64,000 nucleotides of DNA from positions 124,001-188,000 of the forward strand of contig NZ_BMFG01000004.1 in assembly GCF_014638005.1 (NCBI RefSeq), written 5' to 3'. A program made the translations under genes and the position numbers. This DNA comes from Flavobacterium orientale. GTDB lineage: Bacteria > Bacteroidota > Bacteroidia > Flavobacteriales > Flavobacteriaceae. The notes beneath the pieces are model-generated. The model saw only the letters and a program-made list of their open reading frames with translations. It had not been told where the DNA came from and made no database searches. Below are positions 26,297 to 33,584 of this stretch, one piece after another (the first letter of the stretch is position 1; each line of letters begins with the position of its first letter).

Positions 26297-26692
26297 CTAG
26301 ATATCCAATAATGTCTTCATACTATCACACAAATCATTCTCTGTAAAACTCAAAGCTGTAAAAAATAACGCTTTCGAATTGATATACTTAATCTCATTTT
26401 CGAACATTTTGAATTCTATCATCTCTTTGGTTACTTTTTGAAAACTAACAATATGAAAGTTTTTTAAATTGCAGTTAGCTACATACTCCTCATTTTCAAA
26501 TCCAACATAAAGTAAAAGAGATACAGTTATTTGGTCATTAAAAACTTCAATGGAATGTTTCTTTGGTTCAACCTTAAAATTATCATACTCTTTAAAAGTT
26601 GTCATGTAAGCCAATGACTTACACAAGGTTTGATTGGTTTCAAAAGACCACAATAACTCATTGTGCTCCATTCTTTCGTAAAATAAATTCAT
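26297..26692 (-). CDS. Hypothetical protein
   Basis: 131 residues, not recognised. Acidic, alpha/beta, no signal peptide or membrane helix; one central strand-rich part (QITVSLLLYVGFENEEYVANCNL) and a C-terminal helix (FTENDLCDSMKTLLDI). ATG at 26692 used; ATG seven codons later is possible. Lies upstream of the MACPF gene on the same strand with a 225-bp spacer, so it may be transcribed separately. Could be an immunity partner, but nothing in the sequence proves this. Confidence 0.58.
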   Translation of the reverse strand: MNLFYERMEHNELLWSFETNQTLCKSLAYMTTFKEYDNFKVEPKKHSIEVFNDQITVSLLLYVGFENEEYVANCNLKNFHIVSFQKVTKEMIEFKMFENEIKYINSKALFFTALSFTENDLCDSMKTLLDI

Positions 26693-26701
26693 TCTTTTTT
26701 A

Positions 26702-26754
26702 TTTAAAATTTAGCCATAGGATTATGGCCAGCAAAAACGGCTTGGGATTTTAAA
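26702..26754. repeat. Nested inverted repeat (cruciform-like) in a 5' leader
   Basis: Outer arms TTTAAAAT / ATTTTAAA, inner perfect hairpin GCCATA-GGAT-TATGGC (26713-26728). It lies 10-62 bp upstream of the ATG at 26692 and could be an operator or an RNA leader structure. Confidence 0.45.
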
Positions 26755-26832
26755 TCGCTCTTTTTTTATTAATTAATAAACTTTAATAAACCTGTTTAAA
26801 AGTAGTGATTTAATTAAACTGCTATTGGTAAT

Positions 26833-27495
26833 TTAAAATTCTGATTTTATTCCACTTAGTATATCAGTAAAATAATCTTTTCTTTTTACGCCGAAATACT
26901 GTGGATGATATGCATCAACAAAAATTTTATCATCTACTTTAAACACATTGCACGTACCGCTTTTTTTAAGGTTATGGGGAGGGATATCGTTCTTAAAATA
27001 AGGGTATGTACCTCCGAATATAATTATGTCAGCATCAATTAATCTTATTTGTTTAAATAACAGTTCTTTATAAGTTTGATAAGCATGGCTTAATTCGTTG
27101 CTAATCGCTCTTGGTTTCCCTGCAATTTTCTTCATGTTAATATAGGCAATACTGTTTAAAATATCTACAACATCAGGATTATCAGGAATGTCCGGAATAT
27201 CATCCCAGTTTTTGTTATTGATAATGCCTTCACTAACATAAACAATCGATGAAAATGTTTTTGCCCATACTGCTTTTAAACCATTTTTCACTTTGAATTT
27301 CTTAATAGCCTCACGCATATCCCATCCACCCTCATCACCTGCACTGTTAACTTCTTTCAATATCCACAATACTTTAGTATTGGTTTTTTGGTAGGATTCC
27401 AAATCTACAATTCCATCATAAATTGGTAGTGTTTCATATTCAGATAAACTTAATTTTTCAATTTCTATGTCTAATGCCTTTAATTCCTTAATCAT
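26833..27495 (-). CDS. Uracil-DNA-glycosylase-fold-like hypothetical protein
   Basis: 220 residues from ATG 27495. A TTG 12 codons upstream gives the longest ORF but lies inside the -7 promoter element, so it is rejected. Mixed alpha/beta protein with TKVLWILKEVN near the N-terminus, DADIIIFGGTYPYF in the middle and VDAYHPQYFG near the C-terminus. This order (first strand-loop, later a His-Pro loop) recalls the uracil-DNA glycosylase superfamily, although the catalytic GQDPYH motif is absent. Assignment is tentative; catalytic activity on DNA is doubtful. Confidence 0.6.
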   Translation of the reverse strand: MIKELKALDIEIEKLSLSEYETLPIYDGIVDLESYQKTNTKVLWILKEVNSAGDEGGWDMREAIKKFKVKNGLKAVWAKTFSSIVYVSEGIINNKNWDDIPDIPDNPDVVDILNSIAYINMKKIAGKPRAISNELSHAYQTYKELLFKQIRLIDADIIIFGGTYPYFKNDIPPHNLKKSGTCNVFKVDDKIFVDAYHPQYFGVKRKDYFTDILSGIKSEF

Positions 27496-27528
27496 TTTTA
27501 TTAAAATTTTAATTATTTCATATATCCC

Positions 27529-27605
27529 CAAATATATACATCTTTTTCACCACTTCTCACAACACCCCAAGAGTTGTCTTATCCTTATTATCAACAAAGA
27601 AAAGT
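27529..27605 (-). promoter_or_regulatory. Promoter/leader module, copy 1
   Basis: Contains minus-strand TATATTTG (27536-27529), an exact -7 element, 33 bp before ATG 27495. The about 75-bp segment aligns with 29000-29073 upstream of another gene: shared CAAATATATACA, CAACA then CAAGAGTT, TCTTAT and TTAT-AACAA blocks in the same order and spacing. Confidence 0.6.
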
Positions 27606-27657
27606 AATAATTAAGAAGCACAATTACGGATTCCCGTAATCAACCTTTAAATATTTA

Positions 27658-27807
27658 ATGATAAAACCCACCGACTGGCAGGAGTTTGTTTTTGGAAAGA
27701 CTAAGATAGGAAAAATAATTGAATTTAATTTTGTTCAACAGGAGTTTCATTGTTGGCTTTTCAAGCCCAACGAAACTCTAGCTATTGTAAGTAGTATTTT
27801 TATTTAG
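27658..27807 (+). CDS. Possible 49-residue protein or gene remnant
   Basis: ATG at 27658, stop at 27805-27807. The translation starts MIKPTDWQEFVFGKTKIG and ends with PNETLAIVSSIFI. It has protein-like composition with Trp, Cys and Phe spread normally. It overlaps the convergent 27804-28358 gene by four bases. The only plus-strand candidate in this block, and it coincides with a hairpin (GAGTTTC / GAAACTC, 27742-27778). It may be a remnant; no homologue recognised. Confidence 0.3.
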   Translation: MIKPTDWQEFVFGKTKIGKIIEFNFVQQEFHCWLFKPNETLAIVSSIFI

Positions 27808-28358
27808 TTCTCTTTGTAATTTCCAATTTCGTCCATGTAGAAGTTGGTCAAATTTAAATTTTTGAAGGCTTTAAATATTTTTCTTTTATTGGTTGAAATA
27901 AAAATTATTCCGCAATCTGCACTTGTTCCGTATAAAACTTTTCTTTTATCATCAATCCAAACTTCTACAGCAGAAATATTATTTTCAGTTATCAGTTTCG
28001 AAACTGAATTAGTTAAGTTATCATTTAATGGATTTTCAATTCTGAACGCAATTTCTTTTTTCTTATATTTTACAACGTAAAGTGGTTTGCAAAATCCTTG
28101 ATTTCTAATTTTACTAATTGAATCCAATTTTGGTATTCTTTGAACTGTAATACCATCGGGAAAACTCCATTTAATGTAAACATTAATATCCGAAATCAAA
28201 CGTTGATTTATTAGTTCAATTTTTTCATTCAATTCGTTTGTTGTGTTCAGTTTTTGAAACCATAAATTGTTTGCTTTTTCAGTCAAAATCAATTGTTCAT
28301 TTTGTGCTAAACAAAATATTGAATTTAAAAATAAAAATGTTAACAGAATGTTCTTCAT
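27804..28358 (-). CDS. Secreted protein resembling an isolated TonB plug domain
   Basis: 184 residues. Signal peptide MKNILLTFLFLNSIFCLA, cut before QNEQ. The segment from about 90 to 160 resembles the plug domain of SusC/RagA-type receptors: KPLYVVKYKKKE (compare PLYVIDG), then ISAVEVWIDDKRKVLYGTSADCGIIFIST, which matches the pattern V-x-KDA-x-LYGSRGANGVI-IT. There is no beta-barrel, so it is not a transporter. It might act as an envelope adaptor or decoy; this is inference. Preceded by the attC-like inverted repeat. Confidence 0.65.
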   Translation of the reverse strand: MKNILLTFLFLNSIFCLAQNEQLILTEKANNLWFQKLNTTNELNEKIELINQRLISDINVYIKWSFPDGITVQRIPKLDSISKIRNQGFCKPLYVVKYKKKEIAFRIENPLNDNLTNSVSKLITENNISAVEVWIDDKRKVLYGTSADCGIIFISTNKRKIFKAFKNLNLTNFYMDEIGNYKEN

Positions 28359-28368
28359 AATATTACTT

Positions 28369-28492
28369 ACAACGTATTGCTGCTTTGCCTAGTGCTGGGT
28401 TTTGGAGCCCGTCACTGTCAGGCAAACCTTTAGTTGATTGTTGTAAGGCGTTTAAAGTTAGTAAATTAGCCAGCATTAGGCAAAACAGTTGT
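28369..28492 (-). repeat. Long imperfect inverted repeat, attC-like
   Basis: Outer ACAAC (28369-28373) / GTTGT (28488-28492) and inner arms TTTGCCTAGTGCTGG (28384-28398) / CCAGCATTAGGCAAA (28470-28484), one mismatch in 15, enclosing a 71-base interior. Size and layout resemble integron attC sites, but the exact R'/R'' core sequences are not present and no integrase gene is seen. Confidence 0.5.
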
Positions 28493-28509
28493 TATGCACA
28501 GTAGTTCTG

Positions 28510-28983
28510 TCAGTCTGAGGATGAACCATAAATAAATAAACATTTGTTGTTGTCCGTTTGCAATACAAATCTATAATCCCAATACACAGGATAGCCTGGA
28601 ATTCCTTCTTCGTCAGGGTAGCTATAAATTTTTGTATTTTCATTGATGAATTGTCTAATAAATTCTTTGTAAGCAAGTTGTACTTTTTCCAACTTCTCAT
28701 TTTTCTTTTCGTTCAGTATCAAACCAGCGGTGCTGTCGCCTCTAAAGTTTAGTCCAAAATTTATATCGTCCCAGAAGTCAGCAATTTCATAGGGAATGAT
28801 ATTTGCGTTTTCAGGTTTTGATTCAAGATATCTTTTCTTCAGTTTGACTTTAAAGTCGTCAAGGTTGGTACAACTTTCAAAAATGTCGATTCCAAAAGTC
28901 ACCTGATAATTATATCCATACATTAAATGTTCAAGTTGGTCTAAAATATCTTTCATACTCTCGTCTGTCTTACTATTGTGCAT
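28510..28983 (-). CDS. Hypothetical protein
   Basis: 157 residues, not recognised. Acidic soluble protein with helices (MKDILDQLEHLMYGY, EKLEKVQLAYKEFIRQFI) and a final beta hairpin (PVYWDYRFVLQTDNNKCLFIYG). ATG 28983 lies 16 bp after a consensus -7 element, so a later start (28956) may be preferred for leader length. No signal peptide. Flanked on its 3' side by the attC-like inverted repeat, so it could be a cassette-like unit together with its promoter module. Confidence 0.6.
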   Translation of the reverse strand: MHNSKTDESMKDILDQLEHLMYGYNYQVTFGIDIFESCTNLDDFKVKLKKRYLESKPENANIIPYEIADFWDDINFGLNFRGDSTAGLILNEKKNEKLEKVQLAYKEFIRQFINENTKIYSYPDEEGIPGYPVYWDYRFVLQTDNNKCLFIYGSSSD

Positions 28984-28999
28984 AACTACTTAATATCAT

Positions 29000-29073
29000 C
29001 AAATATATACAACTTTTTTAACACTTTCCAAAACAACACAAGAGTTTTCTTATCTTTTTATTAACAATAAATC
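29000..29073 (-). promoter_or_regulatory. Promoter/leader module, copy 2
   Basis: Minus-strand TATATTTG (29007-29000) is an exact -7 element just upstream of the 28983 start. The segment is a diverged duplicate of 27529-27605 (see there). Confidence 0.6.
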
Positions 29074-29123
29074 AAAAAACTAAAAAAATCAAAAACAACT
29101 AAAAATCGAAAACCAAAAAATTA

Positions 29124-29155
29124 AAAGAACTAAAGAACTAAAGAACTAAAGAATT
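29124..29155. repeat. 8-bp microsatellite
   Basis: Three perfect AAAGAACT units followed by AAAGAATT. Non-coding; a slippage-prone tract. Confidence 0.85.
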
Positions 29156-29267
29156 TAAAAAAACTTCAAACAGTTCCATAAATAGCAAAACCATTCCTAT
29201 AAAATAAAGAGCCATTTACCAAGTGCATCCCTACCCCAACCAATACATGCTATACCAAAACGGAAAC

Positions 29268-29475
29268 AAACCAAACCCCAACCGAAACAAGTCATACCCT
29301 AATAAAAACAAACCAAACCCCAACCAAAACAAACCAAACCCCAATCAAAACAAGCCAAACTCCAATCAAAACAAACAAAACCCTAATGAAAACAAACCAA
29401 ACCCCAATCAAAACAGACCAAACCCTAATCAAAACAAACCAAACCCTAATCAAAACAAGCCAAACCCTAAAAAAT
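29268..29475 (+). repeat. 21-bp tandem repeat, in frame as KPNPNQN heptads
   Basis: Nine full 21-bp units and a partial tenth, starting at 29268. In one frame each reads K-P-N-P-N-Q-N with substitutions (KSYPNKN, KPNSNQN, KQNPNEN, RPNPNQN). Several third-position changes are silent (CCC/CCT, AAA/AAG). The possible host ORF runs from GTG 29223 or ATG 29247 to stop 29490-29492 (89 or 81 residues). It lacks a signal peptide, so I treat it as a minisatellite first and as coding only with low confidence. Confidence 0.75.
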
Positions 29476-29618
29476 TTTATAACAAAAACTAAAGAAAAAT
29501 AAATATATTTGAGTTTTTATAACAAAACGCAACGCCAAACACCCCAATAACCGCCCAAACAAGCAACCATCACAATCAAAAAACTAAAAAAGCAATCAAA
29601 AAGCAAGTAGCGTAAACC

Positions 29619-31238
29619 ATGAAAACACACCTCCTACTCCTACTCACCACACTAGCCGGCCTGCAAGTCGCCGCACAAAACTTTACCCGCAAAGACACCC
29701 TACAAGGCAGTCTCCGCCCAGAACGCACCGCCTTTGACGTCCTTCGCTATGACCTCAACCTCACCATCAACCCCGAGGAGCGAAGCATCGCCGGCCACAA
29801 CGCCATCACCTTCAAAATAGTAGCCCCCACACAAAAGATACAACTCGACCTCTTCGCCAACATGCAAGTGGACAGCATCCTGTACCAAAACAAACCACTC
29901 GCCTACACCCGCGAGTTCAACGCCGTTTTTATTGATTTTCCGCAAACCCTCACCCTAAACACGGAGCACACGCTCTTTTTTCACTACTCGGGCAACCCCA
30001 AAATAGCCAAGCGTGCCCCCTGGGATGGCGGCTTTGTCTTTAAAAAAGACAGCAACAACAACCCCTTCATTGGCGTGGCCGTACAAGGCACGGGAGCCAG
30101 CCTCTGGTACCCCGTAAAAGACCACCAAACCGATGAACCCGACAGAGGGGCTTCCGTGAAAGTAGCAGTGCCCAATGGCCTGATGAACGTTTCCAACGGT
30201 CGTTTCCTCGGCAGCGAAAACCTCAACAACGGCTACACCCGCTGGGATTGGGAGGTTATCAACCCCATCAACAACTACAACATCGTTATCAACATCGCCG
30301 ACTACGTCCACATCCACGACCACCACAAAGGCCTCGACCTCGACTACTATGTCCTCCGCGAAAACGAAGCACTCGCCCGCAAACACTTTGAAGAAGTAAA
30401 ACCCATGATGGATTGCTTTCAGGAGAAGTTCGGTCCCTATCCTTTCCTTGAAGACGGCTTCAAACTCGTTGAAACGCCTTATTTGGGTATGGAACACCAA
30501 AGTGCTGTGGCTTACGGCAATAAATACACCAAAGGCTACCTCGGCAACGACATGACAGGCACCGGAGTAGGCCTCCTGTTTGACTACATCACCATCCACG
30601 AAACCGGCCATGAGTGGTTCGGCAACAGCATCACTTCGAAAGATATTGCGGATATGTGGATACACGAAAGTTTTACCACCTACTCGGAAAGCGTCTTTGT
30701 AGAATGCCAATTCGGCTACGAAAAAGCCATGCAATACATCAACGGTCAAAAGAAAATGGTAGGCAACCGCAGCCCGATGATTGGTCAGTTTGGCGTCAAC
30801 TTCAAAACCGGCAACTCTGATATGTATTACAAAGGGGCTTTGCTCCTCAACACGCTACGTCACTTAGTCAACAACGACGAGGAATGGTGGCGTATTTTGA
30901 AAAGCTACACGGAACATTTCCGCCATCAAATCATCGAAACGGAAGATGTGAGTACGTATTTCACTAAAGCTATTGGGAAAGACTTGCAGCCGTTGTTCAA
31001 TCAGTATTTGAACCACACGGCTCTTCCGTTGTTGGAATTCCGCAGTACTAAAAAAGGCGTTGAAGCTCGTTGGGTTACAGACGTCTCGGGATTCAAAATG
31101 CCGGTTCATTACAGTGTGAAAAACAAGAATTTTCACACTTGGTTCAGCAACGATTGGCAGAAAGTGGAAGATGCAAAGACAGTGGATGAAATCACGCTAT
31201 CCCTTGAAAAGATGCTGATTGCGGTAGGTGGTAAATAA
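29619..31238 (+). CDS. M1 family metallopeptidase (aminopeptidase)
   Basis: 539 residues with signal peptide MKTHLLLLLTTLAGLQVAAQ. N-terminal beta-saddle domain (about 30-230), then the zinc peptidase domain: exopeptidase motif GMEHQ (290-294), zinc-binding HETGH (327-331) with third ligand Glu350 in WIHESF. Short M1 form lacking the large C-terminal HEAT-like region of aminopeptidase N. Periplasmic or exported; trims N-terminal residues of peptides. Oddity: the first two thirds use C-ending codons heavily and the last third returns to the A/T-ending codons of its neighbours. Confidence 0.93.
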   Translation: MKTHLLLLLTTLAGLQVAAQNFTRKDTLQGSLRPERTAFDVLRYDLNLTINPEERSIAGHNAITFKIVAPTQKIQLDLFANMQVDSILYQNKPLAYTREFNAVFIDFPQTLTLNTEHTLFFHYSGNPKIAKRAPWDGGFVFKKDSNNNPFIGVAVQGTGASLWYPVKDHQTDEPDRGASVKVAVPNGLMNVSNGRFLGSENLNNGYTRWDWEVINPINNYNIVINIADYVHIHDHHKGLDLDYYVLRENEALARKHFEEVKPMMDCFQEKFGPYPFLEDGFKLVETPYLGMEHQSAVAYGNKYTKGYLGNDMTGTGVGLLFDYITIHETGHEWFGNSITSKDIADMWIHESFTTYSESVFVECQFGYEKAMQYINGQKKMVGNRSPMIGQFGVNFKTGNSDMYYKGALLLNTLRHLVNNDEEWWRILKSYTEHFRHQIIETEDVSTYFTKAIGKDLQPLFNQYLNHTALPLLEFRSTKKGVEARWVTDVSGFKMPVHYSVKNKNFHTWFSNDWQKVEDAKTVDEITLSLEKMLIAVGGK

Positions 31239-31331
31239 AAGCTCGACCAACGACACAAAATTTTAACAGGGTAACAGTCAGTTGTTTAGGTAATTTTTTG
31301 TACTTTAAATCCAATTTTAAATGCTACTAAA

Positions 31332-31754
31332 ATGGATACGGTAAAAAAACTAAACAAATGGGCGAACGCACACACGAGTTATCCCATTGATGCGTTGCGT
31401 ATTGGTTTGGGTGTATTTCTATTTTTTAAAGGAACCACATTCCTAACCAACAGTCAGTATTTACTGGACTTATTTGAACCTTTCAACAACTTTGGCGGAG
31501 CCATGTTGGTGATACACTATGTAGCTTTTGCTCATCTGGTGGGTGGTGTGCTGATAGCGGTGGGTTTACTCACTCGATTGTCTATCGTGACACAATTGCC
31601 TATACTCTTTGGAGCAATACTCATAAACTTTGTCGGTGAAATGAATTACAACAACTTTGTTGTGGCTACTTTATGTTTGGCTTTGTGTATTTTTTTCTTG
31701 ATTTACGGTAGCGGAAAGCATTCAGCCGATTATTTTTTTAAGATGGGACAATAA
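31332..31754 (+). CDS. DoxX family membrane protein
   Basis: 140 residues with four transmembrane helices of the DoxX fold (about 20-40, 60-82, 85-105, 110-132). DALRIGLGVFLFFKG is the typical first helix and HLVGGVLIAVGLLTRL the second-third turn. Membrane protein linked in other bacteria to quinone or redox-stress complexes; specific role unknown. Followed after 17 bp by a lipoprotein gene, probably co-transcribed. Confidence 0.85.
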   Translation: MDTVKKLNKWANAHTSYPIDALRIGLGVFLFFKGTTFLTNSQYLLDLFEPFNNFGGAMLVIHYVAFAHLVGGVLIAVGLLTRLSIVTQLPILFGAILINFVGEMNYNNFVVATLCLALCIFFLIYGSGKHSADYFFKMGQ

Positions 31755-31771
31755 CATCTAACACTACGTAA

Positions 31772-32206
31772 ATGAAAAAACTAGGCATCCTATGTTGTTT
31801 ACTTACGCTGTCATTTTCCTCTTGTTCGGATGATGACAATAACAACAACATCTCATTAGATTTGTTATTAAAAAAATGGTATTATGTAAGTTATGAGTTT
31901 GAAGGTGATACCTTTCCCTACGAACATGAACTTTGTGCCCGCGATTATATAGAAATACAATCGGGCGGCGTAGCTAAAGACGTCCTTGTAGCATTTTGCG
32001 GGGATCCTATTACTTACGATATTGCTACCGGCACTTGGACCTTGAATGGCACGAACTTCACGGTTACCTTCAATGAGTTGGAACTCTATGTAATTACCGG
32101 AACTATTACCAATCTAACCACCACTACCCTCCGAATAAAAGCACAAGAAGACTTTGACGATGACGGCACTATGGAGACGTATTATGTGAATTTTACGTCG
32201 ATTTAG
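31772..32206 (+). CDS. Lipocalin-like lipoprotein
   Basis: 144 residues. Type II signal peptide with lipobox FSSC at about Cys18, then an acidic linker SDDDNNNN. The mature domain reads KKWYYVSYEFEGD, then TGTWTLNGTNFTVTF and ELYVITGTITNLTTTTLRIKA, the pattern of small lipocalin-like (DUF4923/lipocalin_4-like) Bacteroidota lipoproteins with an eight-stranded barrel. Ligand unknown. Terminator at 32291-32320 follows. Confidence 0.75.
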   Translation: MKKLGILCCLLTLSFSSCSDDDNNNNISLDLLLKKWYYVSYEFEGDTFPYEHELCARDYIEIQSGGVAKDVLVAFCGDPITYDIATGTWTLNGTNFTVTFNELELYVITGTITNLTTTTLRIKAQEDFDDDGTMETYYVNFTSI

Positions 32207-32290
32207 TCTGCATCAACGTGCTTTATGAACGGGTTACCTACGAGGCTACGTTTTAGTAGTTTAAAAACAAACAAGTACACGTTACCAAAC

Positions 32291-32320
32291 AAAAAAGCTC
32301 TGTATTTACAGAGCTTTTTT
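32291..32320. terminator. Bidirectional intrinsic terminator
   Basis: AAAAAAGCTCTGTA / TACAGAGCTTTTTT, perfect 14-bp arms, between convergent lipoprotein and ligase genes. Confidence 0.92.
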
Positions 32321-32344
32321 ATAGTGTATCTTTTATAATTTCTT

Positions 32345-33394
32345 TTAAATCACAAACTTACTAGCTGTTTCTTTACGGATAATCTTTCCTGTAGGGGTCT
32401 CTTCGAAATGTTTTACGAAGTGGACTTCTTTGGGTTTTTCGTATTTGTCGAGTACATCAAAGACATTGTCATCGATTGTGATCGGTTCGCCTTCCACAAA
32501 CAGCACCAGCTTTTCTCCTAACACGGGATCGGGTTTGCCAATTACAAAATAACGGGCGGGAATGCGGGTTGCCAATTTCTCTTCGATTTGTTCAGGGATT
32601 AATTTGATACCACCACTGTTGACTACGTTGTCAAAACGTCCTAGCCAGATGAATTGGTTTTCTGAAACCATCTCCACGACATCATTGGTTGCAATCAGTT
32701 CGTCATTGATATTGAACGCTTTCAGCAACAAGCAGTTGTTGTCGTCTTGCGAGATAATCACATTCGGGAACACGGTGAAGGCTTCTTCCCCTACTCGCTT
32801 TGCGGCGATGTGTGAGATGGTTTCGGTCATTCCGTAGGTCTCGTAGATTTCCGATTTGATTTTCTTCAGTTTTTGCTCCAAAGGTTTAGTGATTTTGGCA
32901 CCCCCAATGATTATTTTTTTAACCCGATGTAATTTATCTAAGGAATATTGAGCTTGCAGTGGCACTAAGGCGGTGAAATCATAATCGTATTCGATGCGTT
33001 CCAACGGTTTCGAGCTCGGAGCCACGAAGTCAATTTCCAATCCGATGATGAAGCCACGTACTAACATCATCTTTCCTGCCACATAACTGGCGGGAAGGCA
33101 ATGCAAGACTTTATCTCCGGGTTGTAATCCGAAGTAATCTCCGGTAGCCAAAGCGGAATGCACCATGGCTTGTTTTTCCACTCGGATCATTTTTGGAATA
33201 CCGGTGGAACCTGAGGTGCTCATTTCGATATACGTCTTTTCATCAAACCAATCCAATAGGAAGTCGCCCACGGGTTTTTCCCAGTCTTCGCCTTCTTTGA
33301 TGAAACTATAGGCTATACGACATAAGTCGTCGCGGTTTAATTGAAAGCCGTTTAATTTGAATCGGTTGTGTACATTTTTATAACTTGGTGTCAT
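32345..33394 (-). CDS. menE: AMP-binding protein, o-succinylbenzoate-CoA ligase-like
   Basis: 349 residues, a short ANL-family enzyme as in MenE. P-loop STSGSTGIPK at about 60-69, adenylate motif YETYGMTET at about 190, hinge WLGRFDNVVNSGGIKL with the conserved aspartate, and the C-terminal TPTGKIIRK catalytic lysine. MenE activates o-succinylbenzoate in menaquinone synthesis, and menaquinone is the main quinone of Flavobacteriaceae. Other men genes are not in the window, so the symbol is by family resemblance. Upstream lies a pair of MITE-like repeats, then a CPBP protease gene. Confidence 0.78.
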   Translation of the reverse strand: MTPSYKNVHNRFKLNGFQLNRDDLCRIAYSFIKEGEDWEKPVGDFLLDWFDEKTYIEMSTSGSTGIPKMIRVEKQAMVHSALATGDYFGLQPGDKVLHCLPASYVAGKMMLVRGFIIGLEIDFVAPSSKPLERIEYDYDFTALVPLQAQYSLDKLHRVKKIIIGGAKITKPLEQKLKKIKSEIYETYGMTETISHIAAKRVGEEAFTVFPNVIISQDDNNCLLLKAFNINDELIATNDVVEMVSENQFIWLGRFDNVVNSGGIKLIPEQIEEKLATRIPARYFVIGKPDPVLGEKLVLFVEGEPITIDDNVFDVLDKYEKPKEVHFVKHFEETPTGKIIRKETASKFVI

Positions 33395-33438
33395 AGTGAA
33401 AAAGTGTTTTTAACGTAACAGTTTTGTTTTTTTTCTTT

Positions 33439-33559
33439 AACCACATAGAGACATAGTTTTCAGGGCTGATAAAGACGTTTCACTCATTTTGAGGAAATCA
33501 TAGCTATGCGAAACGATAATTGGGCTATCTATACCTTTATTCTATGTATCTATGTGGTT
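33439..33559 (+). mobile_element. MITE-like palindromic element, copy A
   Basis: 121 bp bounded by perfect inverted ends AACCACATAGA / TCTATGTGGTT; interior partly palindromic around ATAGCTATGCGAAAC. Same orientation as copy B. No ORF. Confidence 0.75.
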
Positions 33560-33584
33560 TAATTTTTTATTGTTTTTTTTCTTT

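Noticed and set aside
28369..28492. Firm assignment as an integron attC site
   Set aside because: Core R'/R'' consensus is not matched and no integrase is present; kept only as attC-like.
29223..29492. 89-residue ORF over the 21-bp tandem repeat as a firm gene
   Set aside because: Start would be GTG, there is no promoter match or signal peptide, and the frame is kept trivially because the unit is 21 bp. Kept only as a repeat with a possible coding role.
29700..30749. Long minus-strand ORFs (81 and 264 residues) opposite the M1 peptidase gene
   Set aside because: Shadow ORFs caused by the C-rich, stop-poor composition of the real gene, which has complete zinc-peptidase motifs.
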